Source: Ignavibacteria bacterium UBA7675 (GTDB lineage Bacteria; Bacteroidota; Ignavibacteria; Kapaibacteriales; UB7675). Taken from it: 64,000 nucleotides of DNA. The notes under the pieces are model-generated. The model saw nothing but the letters and a program-made list of their open reading frames with translations, was not told where the DNA came from and did not search any database. Location: contig DLHF01000080.1 of assembly GCA_002483085.1 (NCBI GenBank), positions 62,001 to 126,000 on the forward strand, given 5' to 3'. The position numbers and the translations under genes are program-made. Shown piece by piece: positions 17,630-25,007 of this stretch (positions are counted from its first letter, which is position 1; each line of letters begins with the position of its first letter).

Positions 17630-17992
17630 ATGGAAAAGCTTTCAAAACAATCGGCCTTCGCGTGGTACTTTCAGCGTATCACCGGTATTTTGCTCGTTGT
17701 TTTTGCCGTAGGCCATTATTTAATGGTGCACTGGAATGAACGAGCTGGCCACTCTTTCGACATCTCTGTGGATCGTCTTTCCAGCCCTATATTCGTGTTC
17801 CTCTATTTGGGATTTATTGTGCTGGGGATGTATCACGGTGTACAAGGATTGTGGAATGTTATCCGCGATTTCAATCTTCCCCGGCCAGTGTATCTCACAA
17901 CGATGGCACTTCTTGTGCTGGCGGCACTGTATTTTACGTATCTCGGCTTCGACACTGTGCTGACAGTCGATACGTGGAAGCTGCGGCCCTAA
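17630..17992 (+). CDS. sdhD: succinate dehydrogenase hydrophobic membrane anchor subunit
   Basis: 120 residues with three membrane helices. The start AFAWYFQRITGILLVVFAVGHYLMVHW and the later GMYHGVQGLWNVIRDF give the two His positions normally used for heme b and the quinone site in this family. It follows sdhC by 30 bases. No clear ribosome binding site precedes the ATG, as in many genes here. It functions with SdhC as the complex II membrane anchor. Confidence 0.9.
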   Translation: MEKLSKQSAFAWYFQRITGILLVVFAVGHYLMVHWNERAGHSFDISVDRLSSPIFVFLYLGFIVLGMYHGVQGLWNVIRDFNLPRPVYLTTMALLVLAALYFTYLGFDTVLTVDTWKLRP

Positions 17993-18100
17993 TTTGCAAT
18001 TTGCTGGGCTTTGCTGCGGCAGTCGGTTAGGCGCGTGTGTTGTGCATCCGCTGCGAAGGGCTTCTACTTTAGAATTTTTTCCGTTTATCATCGGGTAATT

Positions 18101-19861
18101 ATGGTACATCAATTTGACGTTGTGATTGTAGGTGCCGGGGGAGCGGGCTTGCGCGCTGCCGTGGAAATACAGGCGCCTTATACCTGTGCTGTCCTGACAA
18201 AAGTTCATCCTCTGCGGTCGCACACAGGTGCAGCTCAGGGCGGAGTCTGTGCGGCTCTTGCCAATGAAGATGAAGACTCTTGGGAATGGCATGCGTTCGA
18301 TACCGTAAAAGGTTCGGATTATCTCGGCGATCAGGATTCTATCGAGATCATGTGCCGGGATGCTATCCGGGCTGTCATTGAGCTCGAACACATGGGGATG
18401 CCTTTTTCGCGTACTAAAGAAGGTAAAATCGCCCAGCGCCCCTTTGGTGGCCATACCAAACCCGAAAATCCGTCTGATCCCACATCCAAACGCATTCCTG
18501 TGCGCCGTGCTTGCTATTCGGCTGACCGTACTGGCCACGTAATGCTGCATACGCTGTACGAAAATGCGCTGAAAAATGGTGTGCGATTCTTTTCGGAATT
18601 TCATGTTACTGATCTGATTATCAACAATGGTGTGTGCTGCGGAGTGGTGGCAATTGAAGTTGCAACCTCCGAAATTCACGTGTTTCACGCTAAAGCCGTG
18701 CTGTTTGCTACCGGTGGCTATGGCCGCGTGTACCAAATTACGTCGAATGCTCATGCTGGAACAGGCGATGGATTTGCTATTTCCTATCGCCACGGGATTC
18801 CGCTCCAGGATATGGAGTTTGTTCAGTTCCATCCCACCGGGTTGTATAAACTCGGAATTCTTGTATCAGAAGCTGCGCGCGGAGAGGGCGGGATTCTCCG
18901 CAATAAGTCAGGCGAACGATTTATGGAGCGCTATGCTCCTACAGTAAAAGACCTGGCGCCGCGCGATATGGTGAGCCGGGCGATTATTACGGAAATTCGA
19001 GAAGGACGTGGTATCACGGGATCGGATGGTACGAGCTATGTCGGTCTGGATCTCACGCATCTCGATCCTCGGGTAGTCGACGAAAAACTGCCCGAAATCA
19101 CGGGTTTTGCTCGCACGTATCTCGGCGTAGAGCCCAAAGACGAGCCCATTCCTATCCAGCCGACCTGCCATTATGCGATGGGCGGTATTCCCACTAATTC
19201 CAATGGCGAAGTGGTGGTCGACGAAAATAATACGCCGATGGTAGGGTTTTATGCCGCAGGTGAGTCGGCCTGTGTAAGCGTACACGGCGGTAATCGCCTC
19301 GGCACAAACTCGCTGCTCGACCTTATCGTCTTCGGGCGTCGCTCAGGCAAGGCCATTATGGACTTTCTCAAAAACGGAGCATCGTATGCTGCTTTGCCTG
19401 CAAAATCGGAGGAATGGACGAAACAGCGGATGAATTGGGTGCTTGCAGCCAATGGTACGGAGCGTCCTGCTGCTATCCGAAAAGATTTGCAGCGCGAGAT
19501 GATGGATAGAGTAGGTGTCTTCCGCAATGATGGCGAGCTGAAGGCTATGATGCAACTCCTTGCAGATTTCCGTGCGCGATATCAGAAAATTTATATTGAC
19601 GATAAGGGCAAGCAATTCAACACGGATTTGTTAGAAGCTCTGGAGCTTGAAAACCTTCTTGATACGGCTGAGGCTATCGCCTATGGTGCCTTACTTCGTC
19701 AGGAATCCCGTGGCGCTCATGCCCGTGAGGATTATCCCAAGCGCGACGACCAGAACTGGATGAAGCATACACTTTTGTTTTATACAGGGACAGGCACACC
19801 TCGGGATACCTACAAAGCTGTGCGGGTAACAAAATATCAGCCGCAAGAACGCAAATATTGA
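18101..19861 (+). CDS. sdhA: succinate dehydrogenase flavoprotein subunit
   Basis: 586 residues from the ATG at 18101 (MVHQFDVVIVGAGGAGLRAA), which puts the Rossmann FAD motif at the usual distance from the N-terminus; an upstream frame from 18011 gives 30 odd residues. The covalent FAD-binding His is H41 in RSHTGAAQGG. Substrate-site motifs are HPTGLY, RGEGGIL and PTCHYAMGGIPTN, and SVHGGNRLGTNSL is intact. It oxidises succinate to fumarate in the TCA cycle. It lies 108 bases after sdhD. The expected iron-sulphur subunit gene sdhB does not follow: the next 460 bases hold hairpins and a repeat copy, then unrelated genes on the other strand. Confidence 0.96.
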   Translation: MVHQFDVVIVGAGGAGLRAAVEIQAPYTCAVLTKVHPLRSHTGAAQGGVCAALANEDEDSWEWHAFDTVKGSDYLGDQDSIEIMCRDAIRAVIELEHMGMPFSRTKEGKIAQRPFGGHTKPENPSDPTSKRIPVRRACYSADRTGHVMLHTLYENALKNGVRFFSEFHVTDLIINNGVCCGVVAIEVATSEIHVFHAKAVLFATGGYGRVYQITSNAHAGTGDGFAISYRHGIPLQDMEFVQFHPTGLYKLGILVSEAARGEGGILRNKSGERFMERYAPTVKDLAPRDMVSRAIITEIREGRGITGSDGTSYVGLDLTHLDPRVVDEKLPEITGFARTYLGVEPKDEPIPIQPTCHYAMGGIPTNSNGEVVVDENNTPMVGFYAAGESACVSVHGGNRLGTNSLLDLIVFGRRSGKAIMDFLKNGASYAALPAKSEEWTKQRMNWVLAANGTERPAAIRKDLQREMMDRVGVFRNDGELKAMMQLLADFRARYQKIYIDDKGKQFNTDLLEALELENLLDTAEAIAYGALLRQESRGAHAREDYPKRDDQNWMKHTLLFYTGTGTPRDTYKAVRVTKYQPQERKY

Positions 19862-19868
19862 TGAAACT

Positions 19869-19904
19869 TGCCCATAGTTCTTCTGCGAAAGAGAAGTATG
19901 GGCA
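19869..19904 (+). terminator. hairpin just after sdhA, probable terminator or mRNA 3' end
   Basis: The arms tgcccata (19869-19876) and tatgggca (19897-19904) pair perfectly and extend through a mismatch into ttct/agaa. It begins 8 bases after the sdhA stop. The T-run behind it is poor (tcatttt), so it may be an mRNA-stabilising 3' hairpin and not a strict intrinsic terminator. Confidence 0.5.
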
Positions 19905-19994
19905 TGGCGGTCATTTTCGGCTTCGTATTGCCTTGCGATGATTTCTGCTGCGAAACTCGGATAGTGTGCGGGAATTTATCGTAGGAACGATGCG

Positions 19995-20040
19995 CGGACG
20001 TGTGCAGAGCGGCGCAGAGACTGAGCGCGAGGGCAGACGC
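19995..20040 (+). repeat. dispersed intergenic repeat, copy R6 (partial)
   Basis: Only the right block of the repeat is present: gtgcagagcggcgcagagactgagcgc. Sixteen consecutive bases (gcggcgcagagactga) are identical to the copy R7 near 62390. It lies at the position downstream of sdhA where sdhB would be expected. Confidence 0.55.
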
Positions 20041-20183
20041 TGTAGCAAAATAGGCTCGAAGCGAGTTGTATTAGCCTGTGACTCGTTGTAAAGTATAAAT
20101 ATCGGATGGGCGGGCAGGAGGAAGAGCTGGTTACTGGTGATTTCTACTGCCCCAAACCACGAGAGCTTCTTGTGGGGGTATTT

Positions 20184-20222
20184 AAAAAAAACAAAATGCC
20201 ATGTAGTGAATCATGGCATTTT
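20184..20222 (-). terminator. intrinsic terminator for the minus-strand small-protein genes
   Basis: A perfect 11-base stem (aaaatgccatg 20193-20203 / catggcatttt 20212-20222) has an 8-base loop and is followed on the minus strand by a run of seven or more T. It lies about 100 bases beyond the stop of the 20324-20710 gene, so the transcript has a 3' untranslated stretch with no gene. Confidence 0.88.
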
Positions 20223-20323
20223 GCGTGTATGGTATCCTAACAAGGAGAAGGTATGGTTCGCTTTCCAAAAGACCGGTCCTTTTCAGTGGCAAGTGGTCCG
20301 GCTGTCCCCTTACAATGCGCTGT

Positions 20324-20710
20324 TTACCCAACTTTCATATACGCCTGATCTACTGTATGCCCTGTGTCGCTGATTGAAAAAGCGACTTTGAGAGTGGGAG
20401 AGAGCTGGCGTTGCTTCTCCGCACGACAGTAGATAAAGAACATTGCGAGATCGCAGGCGTCAAAATCAGTTCTTATTTCCTCGAAAATCGAGGGTAGAAC
20501 ACGGAAATTTTGTATGTCACCCATCAGAAACAAATGCCAACCTGTTGTCGCATGGCTTCCTGAAGGAGTTGTGACGATATAGACCCGAAGCGCTTCTTGA
20601 CCTGTCCAGACCTTGCCATAACAATAGGGTTCTGCAAGGTATGTATTGCCATTAGAGGTAATCTCAACCAGTTTCTGTGCCAGAACCGCTTCTTTAAGAA
20701 GAATATTCAT
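20324..20710 (-). CDS. small WYL-like domain protein of unknown function (paralogue 1)
   Basis: 128 residues, no signal peptide. The central part TYLAEPYCYGKVWTGQEALRVYIV followed by GWHLFLMGDIQNF has the beta-strand order of stand-alone WYL-like domains, in which a conserved 'EP..YG' strand is followed by a 'LR.Y' strand and a Trp strand; this is resemblance by eye only. It is clearly paralogous to the next gene: EPYCYG, WTG.EALRVY and R.DFD..D.AM.F are shared. There is no helix-turn-helix, so if it is WYL-related it lacks its own DNA-binding part. The 100 bases between the pair hold no gene. Confidence 0.7.
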   Translation of the reverse strand: MNILLKEAVLAQKLVEITSNGNTYLAEPYCYGKVWTGQEALRVYIVTTPSGSHATTGWHLFLMGDIQNFRVLPSIFEEIRTDFDACDLAMFFIYCRAEKQRQLSPTLKVAFSISDTGHTVDQAYMKVG

Positions 20711-20810
20711 AGAAATCAGGGATTGGCTGAACCTTCGGAAATTCGTTAATTGCTTTATTCCGCTCTTATTATTAGCTTACAGAAATGTAAGCCTTACAAC
20801 CTCCAGAATA

Positions 20811-21191
20811 TCAGTTGACCCGGCTTTGCCAGATGTATGATAATCTGTTGTTGGCAATAGGAAGCTTGTTAGCTTTTTTCAACGAACTGAAGGGTTTCTC
20901 TACACGGCTGAAAATGAAGTACATAGCTGCATCATGCGGATCGAAATCCGGGCGCTGGCCGTCGAAGAAGCCATTCACTTCTGAGAATTCTTTGATATCG
21001 GACAAAGAGATGAGATTCCAACCCGACGGAAGTTCAGTGTCGCCGATTTTGGAGACAACGTACACCCGAAGCGCTTCTTCTCCTGTCCACAGTCGTCCGT
21101 AGCAATACGGCTCGACAATATATGTCGCGTTGTTAACGCGTATTCTCATCAGTTTCTGCGACTGGATCATTTCACTTAGTACTTCTCTCAT
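20811..21191 (-). CDS. small WYL-like domain protein of unknown function (paralogue 2)
   Basis: 126 residues, a tandem paralogue of the 20324-20710 product with the same core (VEPYCYGRLWTGEEALRVYVV, SGWNLISLSDIKEF, RPDFDPHDAAMYFI). The C-terminal tails of the two differ. The N-terminal helix (MREVLSEMIQSQKLMRIRVNN) has the same place in both. Both genes end at the shared terminator at 20184-20222, so they probably form a two-gene transcript starting upstream of 21191. The core looks like a ligand-binding beta domain; the ligand is unknown. Confidence 0.7.
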   Translation of the reverse strand: MREVLSEMIQSQKLMRIRVNNATYIVEPYCYGRLWTGEEALRVYVVSKIGDTELPSGWNLISLSDIKEFSEVNGFFDGQRPDFDPHDAAMYFIFSRVEKPFSSLKKANKLPIANNRLSYIWQSRVN

Positions 21192-21336
21192 GGCTACACC
21201 CTATCTGTCAAAAGTGCTCTTGTTTCATCGTTGTCTTTCTCTCACATATGCAATTTACCACGACACGTTTCGGATATATGAACACTTGAAAGGGTGCTGT
21301 GACATAAAAAATCAATATACAGGAGGAGCCAAATCT

Positions 21337-21411
21337 ATGAAATTTTACGAAAAAGCCTGTGTCCGACGTATCGAAACTGATAATCCCTGCTCTGCAATGT
21401 ACTTATTGTGA
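21337..21411 (+). CDS. possible 24-residue peptide gene with strong ribosome binding site
   Basis: ATG to TGA encodes MKFYEKACVRRIETDNPCSA followed by MYLL. It is preceded at 21321-21328 by aggaggag, the strongest Shine-Dalgarno sequence in this region, 10 bases before the ATG. The composition (basic N-terminal half, two Cys, a TDNPC turn, a hydrophobic end) recalls the short precursors of ribosomally made peptides in Bacteroidota, but no maturation enzyme or transporter is nearby. It could also be an upstream leader or chance. It is too short to judge by codon use. Confidence 0.35.
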   Translation: MKFYEKACVRRIETDNPCSAMYLL

Positions 21412-21602
21412 CCTTTTAGGGCCGAAATCGCAAAAAATTCTTGCAAAAAAACAGTACGACAGTGTATTTTCCACTCCAAGTCCTTGATTTTCTGCGCTGA
21501 TTACCGAACCTATCACCGATAAGAACAACAACAATACCCTGGTATTACAGATACCTCTATAAGGAGAGATATGTTAATTACTATAGCTGTGCGGAGTAGC
21601 TC

Positions 21603-21776
21603 CTACTCCAGTTCATCGTTGCCCATAAGGATAATATATCCCTGTCTGTCGTAGCCGGTCGGATTGTACGGCGTGTCCTGGAGCAATTTCAGATCCGACT
21701 GTACCATATTGGTCAGTTGCTGGGAGCCGTGAATGTACGCGCTGATATCGGGCTGGGTACGGGATGTATTCAACAT
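21603..21776 (-). CDS. small protein of unknown function (57 residues), paralogue of the 21855-22076 product
   Basis: The minus-strand frame from ATG at 21776 to TAG at 21603 gives 57 residues starting MLNTSRTQPDISAYI and ending GYIILMGNDELE. It aligns with the neighbouring 73-residue protein along its length: P(E/D)..I, A.I....QQ, VQ(N/S)D, Y, G.I+I and an acidic C-terminus. This similarity is the main reason to call it. The ribosome binding site is poor. It lies 78 bases downstream of its paralogue and probably shares its transcript. Confidence 0.5.
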   Translation of the reverse strand: MLNTSRTQPDISAYIHGSQQLTNMVQSDLKLLQDTPYNPTGYDRQGYIILMGNDELE

Positions 21777-21854
21777 GGAAGTAAAAATTAGAAGTTGGAA
21801 TAACCTGTTGATAGAATTTTGGTTGTCAGACTTCTGTCGTCTTATGCTGAATGA

Positions 21855-22076
21855 TTAGTTGTCGTCGATGTCTTCGCGGTCGATGATCACGATGCGGCCA
21901 AGGTTGTCCTGTTTGGTTTTATAGAGAGTAATAGTTGACATGGTTGCTTCATCGTTTTGAACCGCATGAATTGCCTGTTGGTTTGCTTGGATCTGAGCGT
22001 CGATAAATTCTGGGCTGTAAGGAGTGTACAACAGCAGTTTGCCGAGGAATACCAGGATTGAGAGTACGATGTCCAT
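21855..22076 (-). CDS. small protein of unknown function (73 residues)
   Basis: The ATG at 22076 has a good ribosome binding site (ggaagga on the minus strand, about 8 bases upstream). The N-terminus MDIVLSILVFLGKLLLYTPY is hydrophobic and could be a short membrane anchor or signal. It is followed by a helical stretch (FIDAQIQANQQAIHAVQND) and an acidic end (GRIVIIDREDIDDN). The downstream 57-residue protein shares everything except the hydrophobic N-terminus, so the pair may be a membrane-bound and a soluble version of one small domain. No known family is recognised. Confidence 0.6.
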   Translation of the reverse strand: MDIVLSILVFLGKLLLYTPYSPEFIDAQIQANQQAIHAVQNDEATMSTITLYKTKQDNLGRIVIIDREDIDDN

Positions 22077-22417
22077 GACGATGTCCTTCCGAAAAAGTTA
22101 AAAACAAGAAGAATTGATTGTTAACACATACGCAACTTACCGCTCGATTATCATGTTCGATGAACAGATTGTGGGATTTTGTGACGGTAGTAATAGTTGC
22201 GATGTTTTGTATGGTAAGTACTGATGGCACAGGTTCTATATAGAGTAAACTCTTGGTGCACCGCGATAGTGATTGTGCAGAAGCACACGAAAGTCTTTGG
22301 GCTGGCAAGGTCTCCGGCTTATAGAAGAGGGCGTAGCATTGTCCACCAGCTATCGACTGTCTGCTACGCAATATAAATTCCTTCTGTTCATTGGGTCGCA
22401 AAAAAATACATCGATAT
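22077..22417. other. divergent intergenic region
   Basis: 341 bases between the divergent small-protein pair and the 512-residue helical protein. No gene, hairpin or clear repeat copy was seen. Promoters for both directions are expected here. Confidence 0.4.
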
Positions 22418-23956
22418 ATGAAATTCCTGAATGAATTGAGTAGGGTTGTGACACGTCACAATGGAAAACCTGCGAACTTACGTACTGCTGCGAAGCGAAA
22501 AGGGACAAATCGGTTTGTGTATATGCTGACTTCTGTGCTTGAAGCCAAGTACCGAACTGATGCCGAGGCTGCTGCGGATATCTATGGAGTAGAGCCTACA
22601 CATCCTAAATATCGCAAGCTGAAATCTCGGGTTAAAGAGCATCTTGTTCGTTCGCTGTTCTCTCTGCAAATCCAAAGTCCCCGCAATAGCACTGTTGTTG
22701 TGAGCTTTTACAACTGTATTACCAATGCAACCTGCGCCAGAATTCTCGTTCTGCTCGGAGCTCGTAATATGGGAGTGGCACTGGCTCACAAAACATTATT
22801 GAAAGCACAAGAAGCTCATCTGTTCGATATCGTATTGCAGTGTGCAAAGTTGCTGCGGAGCCATTACAGTCTTGTGGGGTTGGAAAAACAGTTCTTGCAG
22901 TACAATGATATAGTGATGGCTATGATTCGCATACAGGAAGCTGAGCTGGAATCCGAAAGGCTCTTGGAACATCTGATGGTAAAATACGCGCGGTCGACTT
23001 CGAAAAAAGGTGAGTTTGAAGGGCTTGCAGCAAGCTCTCTTACTCTGCTCGGGCAGATTAAAGAGCAGTATCCCACCTACACTGTGATGATGAATTATTT
23101 TCGCGTAAAATCGTTGTACTACCAAATCGCGCGAGATTTTTATGCTACGATTTCCGCCTGCGAAGAAGCCGAAGAGTATTATCAAAAATATCCACAGTTC
23201 GCCACTAAACAACGCCTTGCCGAACTCGCTTTAGTAAAAATGGTGGCCTTCCTGCATCTGCGGGATTACGCCAGAGGTTCGCAGAATGCACAGCGTTGCC
23301 TTGAGCTCTATACGCCGGGAAGCAACAATTGGTTGGCGTTTATGGAGTATTACTTTTTGCTCGCTCTGCACTCTCATAATTTCAAAGAAGCTGTTGGTAT
23401 CTTTCGCGATGTTAGCATGCACCCTCGCTTTCAAATTATTCCGGAATTTAAACAAGAAATATGGAGGGTGAACGAAGGCTATCTCAACTATATCTTTGAA
23501 AGTGGGTGGGAAGAAACTCTGTCCGATGAAGTTGATATGCTGCGCAAGCGATTTAATGTACACAAGTTCCTCAACGAAGTTCCTGTGTTCTCTAAAGACA
23601 AGCGCGGGATGAATGTCTCTATCCTTATTTTGCAAATATTGTTCCTGCTCGAACGCGGACAGCTTGATGCTATTGCCAGCCGCACCGATGCTTTGCGCGT
23701 GTATTCGTCGCGCTATCTGCGCCGCGATGAAAACTACCGAAGCGAACTTTTTATACGTATGCTGCTTACAATGGAATCGAAAAGCTTCGATTATAAAAAA
23801 ACACTCGTCGCTACTCAGGGCTATCATACTCGTCTGCTGGCTACAGCACAAGGCAAACACGGCAGCCTTGATGGTACGGAGGTGATTCCGTTCGAGCTGT
23901 TGTGGGATAGAATTCTTCTCAAGCTGAAGAAGGGCGTGGGAATGTATATCGCGTAG
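22418..23956 (+). CDS. helical (TPR-like) protein of unknown function
   Basis: 512 residues from the ATG at 22418; a TTG nine codons upstream is an alternative. There is no signal peptide and no membrane segment. After a basic start (LSRVVTRHNGKPANLRTAAKRKG) the protein is almost entirely amphipathic helices, with pairs such as FYATISACEEAEEYYQKYPQF and YARGSQNAQRCLELYTPG that look like tetratricopeptide repeats with poor consensus. No catalytic motif is seen. Helical-repeat proteins of this kind usually serve as protein-binding scaffolds. It is divergent from the small-protein pair and followed by 211 bases without a gene before pdxJ, which runs the opposite way. Confidence 0.75.
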   Translation: MKFLNELSRVVTRHNGKPANLRTAAKRKGTNRFVYMLTSVLEAKYRTDAEAAADIYGVEPTHPKYRKLKSRVKEHLVRSLFSLQIQSPRNSTVVVSFYNCITNATCARILVLLGARNMGVALAHKTLLKAQEAHLFDIVLQCAKLLRSHYSLVGLEKQFLQYNDIVMAMIRIQEAELESERLLEHLMVKYARSTSKKGEFEGLAASSLTLLGQIKEQYPTYTVMMNYFRVKSLYYQIARDFYATISACEEAEEYYQKYPQFATKQRLAELALVKMVAFLHLRDYARGSQNAQRCLELYTPGSNNWLAFMEYYFLLALHSHNFKEAVGIFRDVSMHPRFQIIPEFKQEIWRVNEGYLNYIFESGWEETLSDEVDMLRKRFNVHKFLNEVPVFSKDKRGMNVSILILQILFLLERGQLDAIASRTDALRVYSSRYLRRDENYRSELFIRMLLTMESKSFDYKKTLVATQGYHTRLLATAQGKHGSLDGTEVIPFELLWDRILLKLKKGVGMYIA

Positions 23957-24167
23957 ATTGGTTGTTCTCGTGATGTTGAAGTGGTCTGCTGTTTGTGGTG
24001 CAGATGTCGTTACAGGCACACGGTGATCATAAAAATGGCGAGTGCGTCAGTTGTACATCCGGCTTGTGGCTGGCCAGTGTTGCTCGCTTTTTTCTTGTGG
24101 ATAGGGGAGAATTACCAAACCGGAGCTCCACTTGCAGCCCCGGTCTTTATTTTTTACGCTGTAGTTG

Positions 24168-24899
24168 TTATCGCTTTCCCGAGTAGAGGTGTAGCAGTTC
24201 GGCCATATCGCGCACGGCTCGATCCAGCCCAGTGAACATCGCGCGTGCTATAAGTGCGTGGCCGATACTTACTTCTTCAATTTCTGGAATGGAACAGATC
24301 GGGCGGATGTTGACGTAGTTCAGCCCGTGCCCAGCGGTTACTTTTAGCCCAAGAGAGTGGGCGTACACGGCTGCTTCACGCAGGCGCTGCAATTCTTGTC
24401 GTTCTTCGGCTACTGATCGCGCATTGGCAAAGGTGCCTGTGTGCAGCTCGATGATTTCAGCCCCAGTACCGGCTGCTGCGTCGATTTGCTCAATGCCGGG
24501 CTCGATAAAGAAACTCACAGCGATATCATGCTCGTGCATATGCGCGGTGATATCGGTAAAATAATGAAGATTATCTGCCACGTTCAGCCCGCCTTCGGTA
24601 GTGAGCTCCTCGCGTTTTTCGGGAACAAACGTCACGAGATCAGGCAGAATTTCTATGGCTATATCGATGATTTCTTCGGTAGCTGCCATTTCCAGGTCCA
24701 GCTTTGTTTTGACCACTTCGCGCAGAGTTCGTACATCGCGGTCGTTGATATGTCGGCGATCTTCGCGCAGGTGGCATACAATGCCAACAGCTCCGGCGAG
24801 TTCTGCAATGGATGCCGCCGCTACAGGGTCGGGCTCGACGCCGCCTCGTGCTTCGCGCACGGTAGCGATATGGTCGACGTTGACAGCAAGCTGAATCAT
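24168..24899 (-). CDS. pdxJ: pyridoxine 5'-phosphate synthase
   Basis: 243 residues from the ATG at 24899, the normal PdxJ length. It condenses 3-amino-2-oxopropyl phosphate with 1-deoxy-xylulose 5-phosphate in the DXP-dependent vitamin B6 pathway. Family motifs are present: AVNVDHIATVREARGG at the N-terminus with the active-site His, CHLREDRRHI, the catalytic Glu region VTFVPEKREELTTEGG, and AGHGLNY with the second His. A frame extension to 24926 (MLYFCCSIT) is probably not translated. It stands alone; no other pdx gene is in the window. Confidence 0.96.
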   Translation of the reverse strand: MIQLAVNVDHIATVREARGGVEPDPVAAASIAELAGAVGIVCHLREDRRHINDRDVRTLREVVKTKLDLEMAATEEIIDIAIEILPDLVTFVPEKREELTTEGGLNVADNLHYFTDITAHMHEHDIAVSFFIEPGIEQIDAAAGTGAEIIELHTGTFANARSVAEERQELQRLREAAVYAHSLGLKVTAGHGLNYVNIRPICSIPEIEEVSIGHALIARAMFTGLDRAVRDMAELLHLYSGKR

Positions 24900-25007
24900 G
24901 GTTATGCTACAGCAGAAGTACAACAATACGGTTAGAGCGCAAATATACGCATTTTTGGTTTGTTGCCGGAAGGTACTTCTGCCGCAGATATTCCGCGAGC
25001 CTGTAGC

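Noticed and set aside
20137..20373. A 78-codon plus-strand frame downstream of sdhA
   Set aside because: It runs through the minus-strand terminator hairpin and into the end of the small-protein gene; no support as a gene.
21571..21654. A 27-codon plus-strand frame with a good ribosome-binding-like sequence (aaggagag)
   Set aside because: It is antisense to the 57-residue minus-strand gene, which is supported by similarity to its neighbour; the peptide is Ser-rich and unremarkable.
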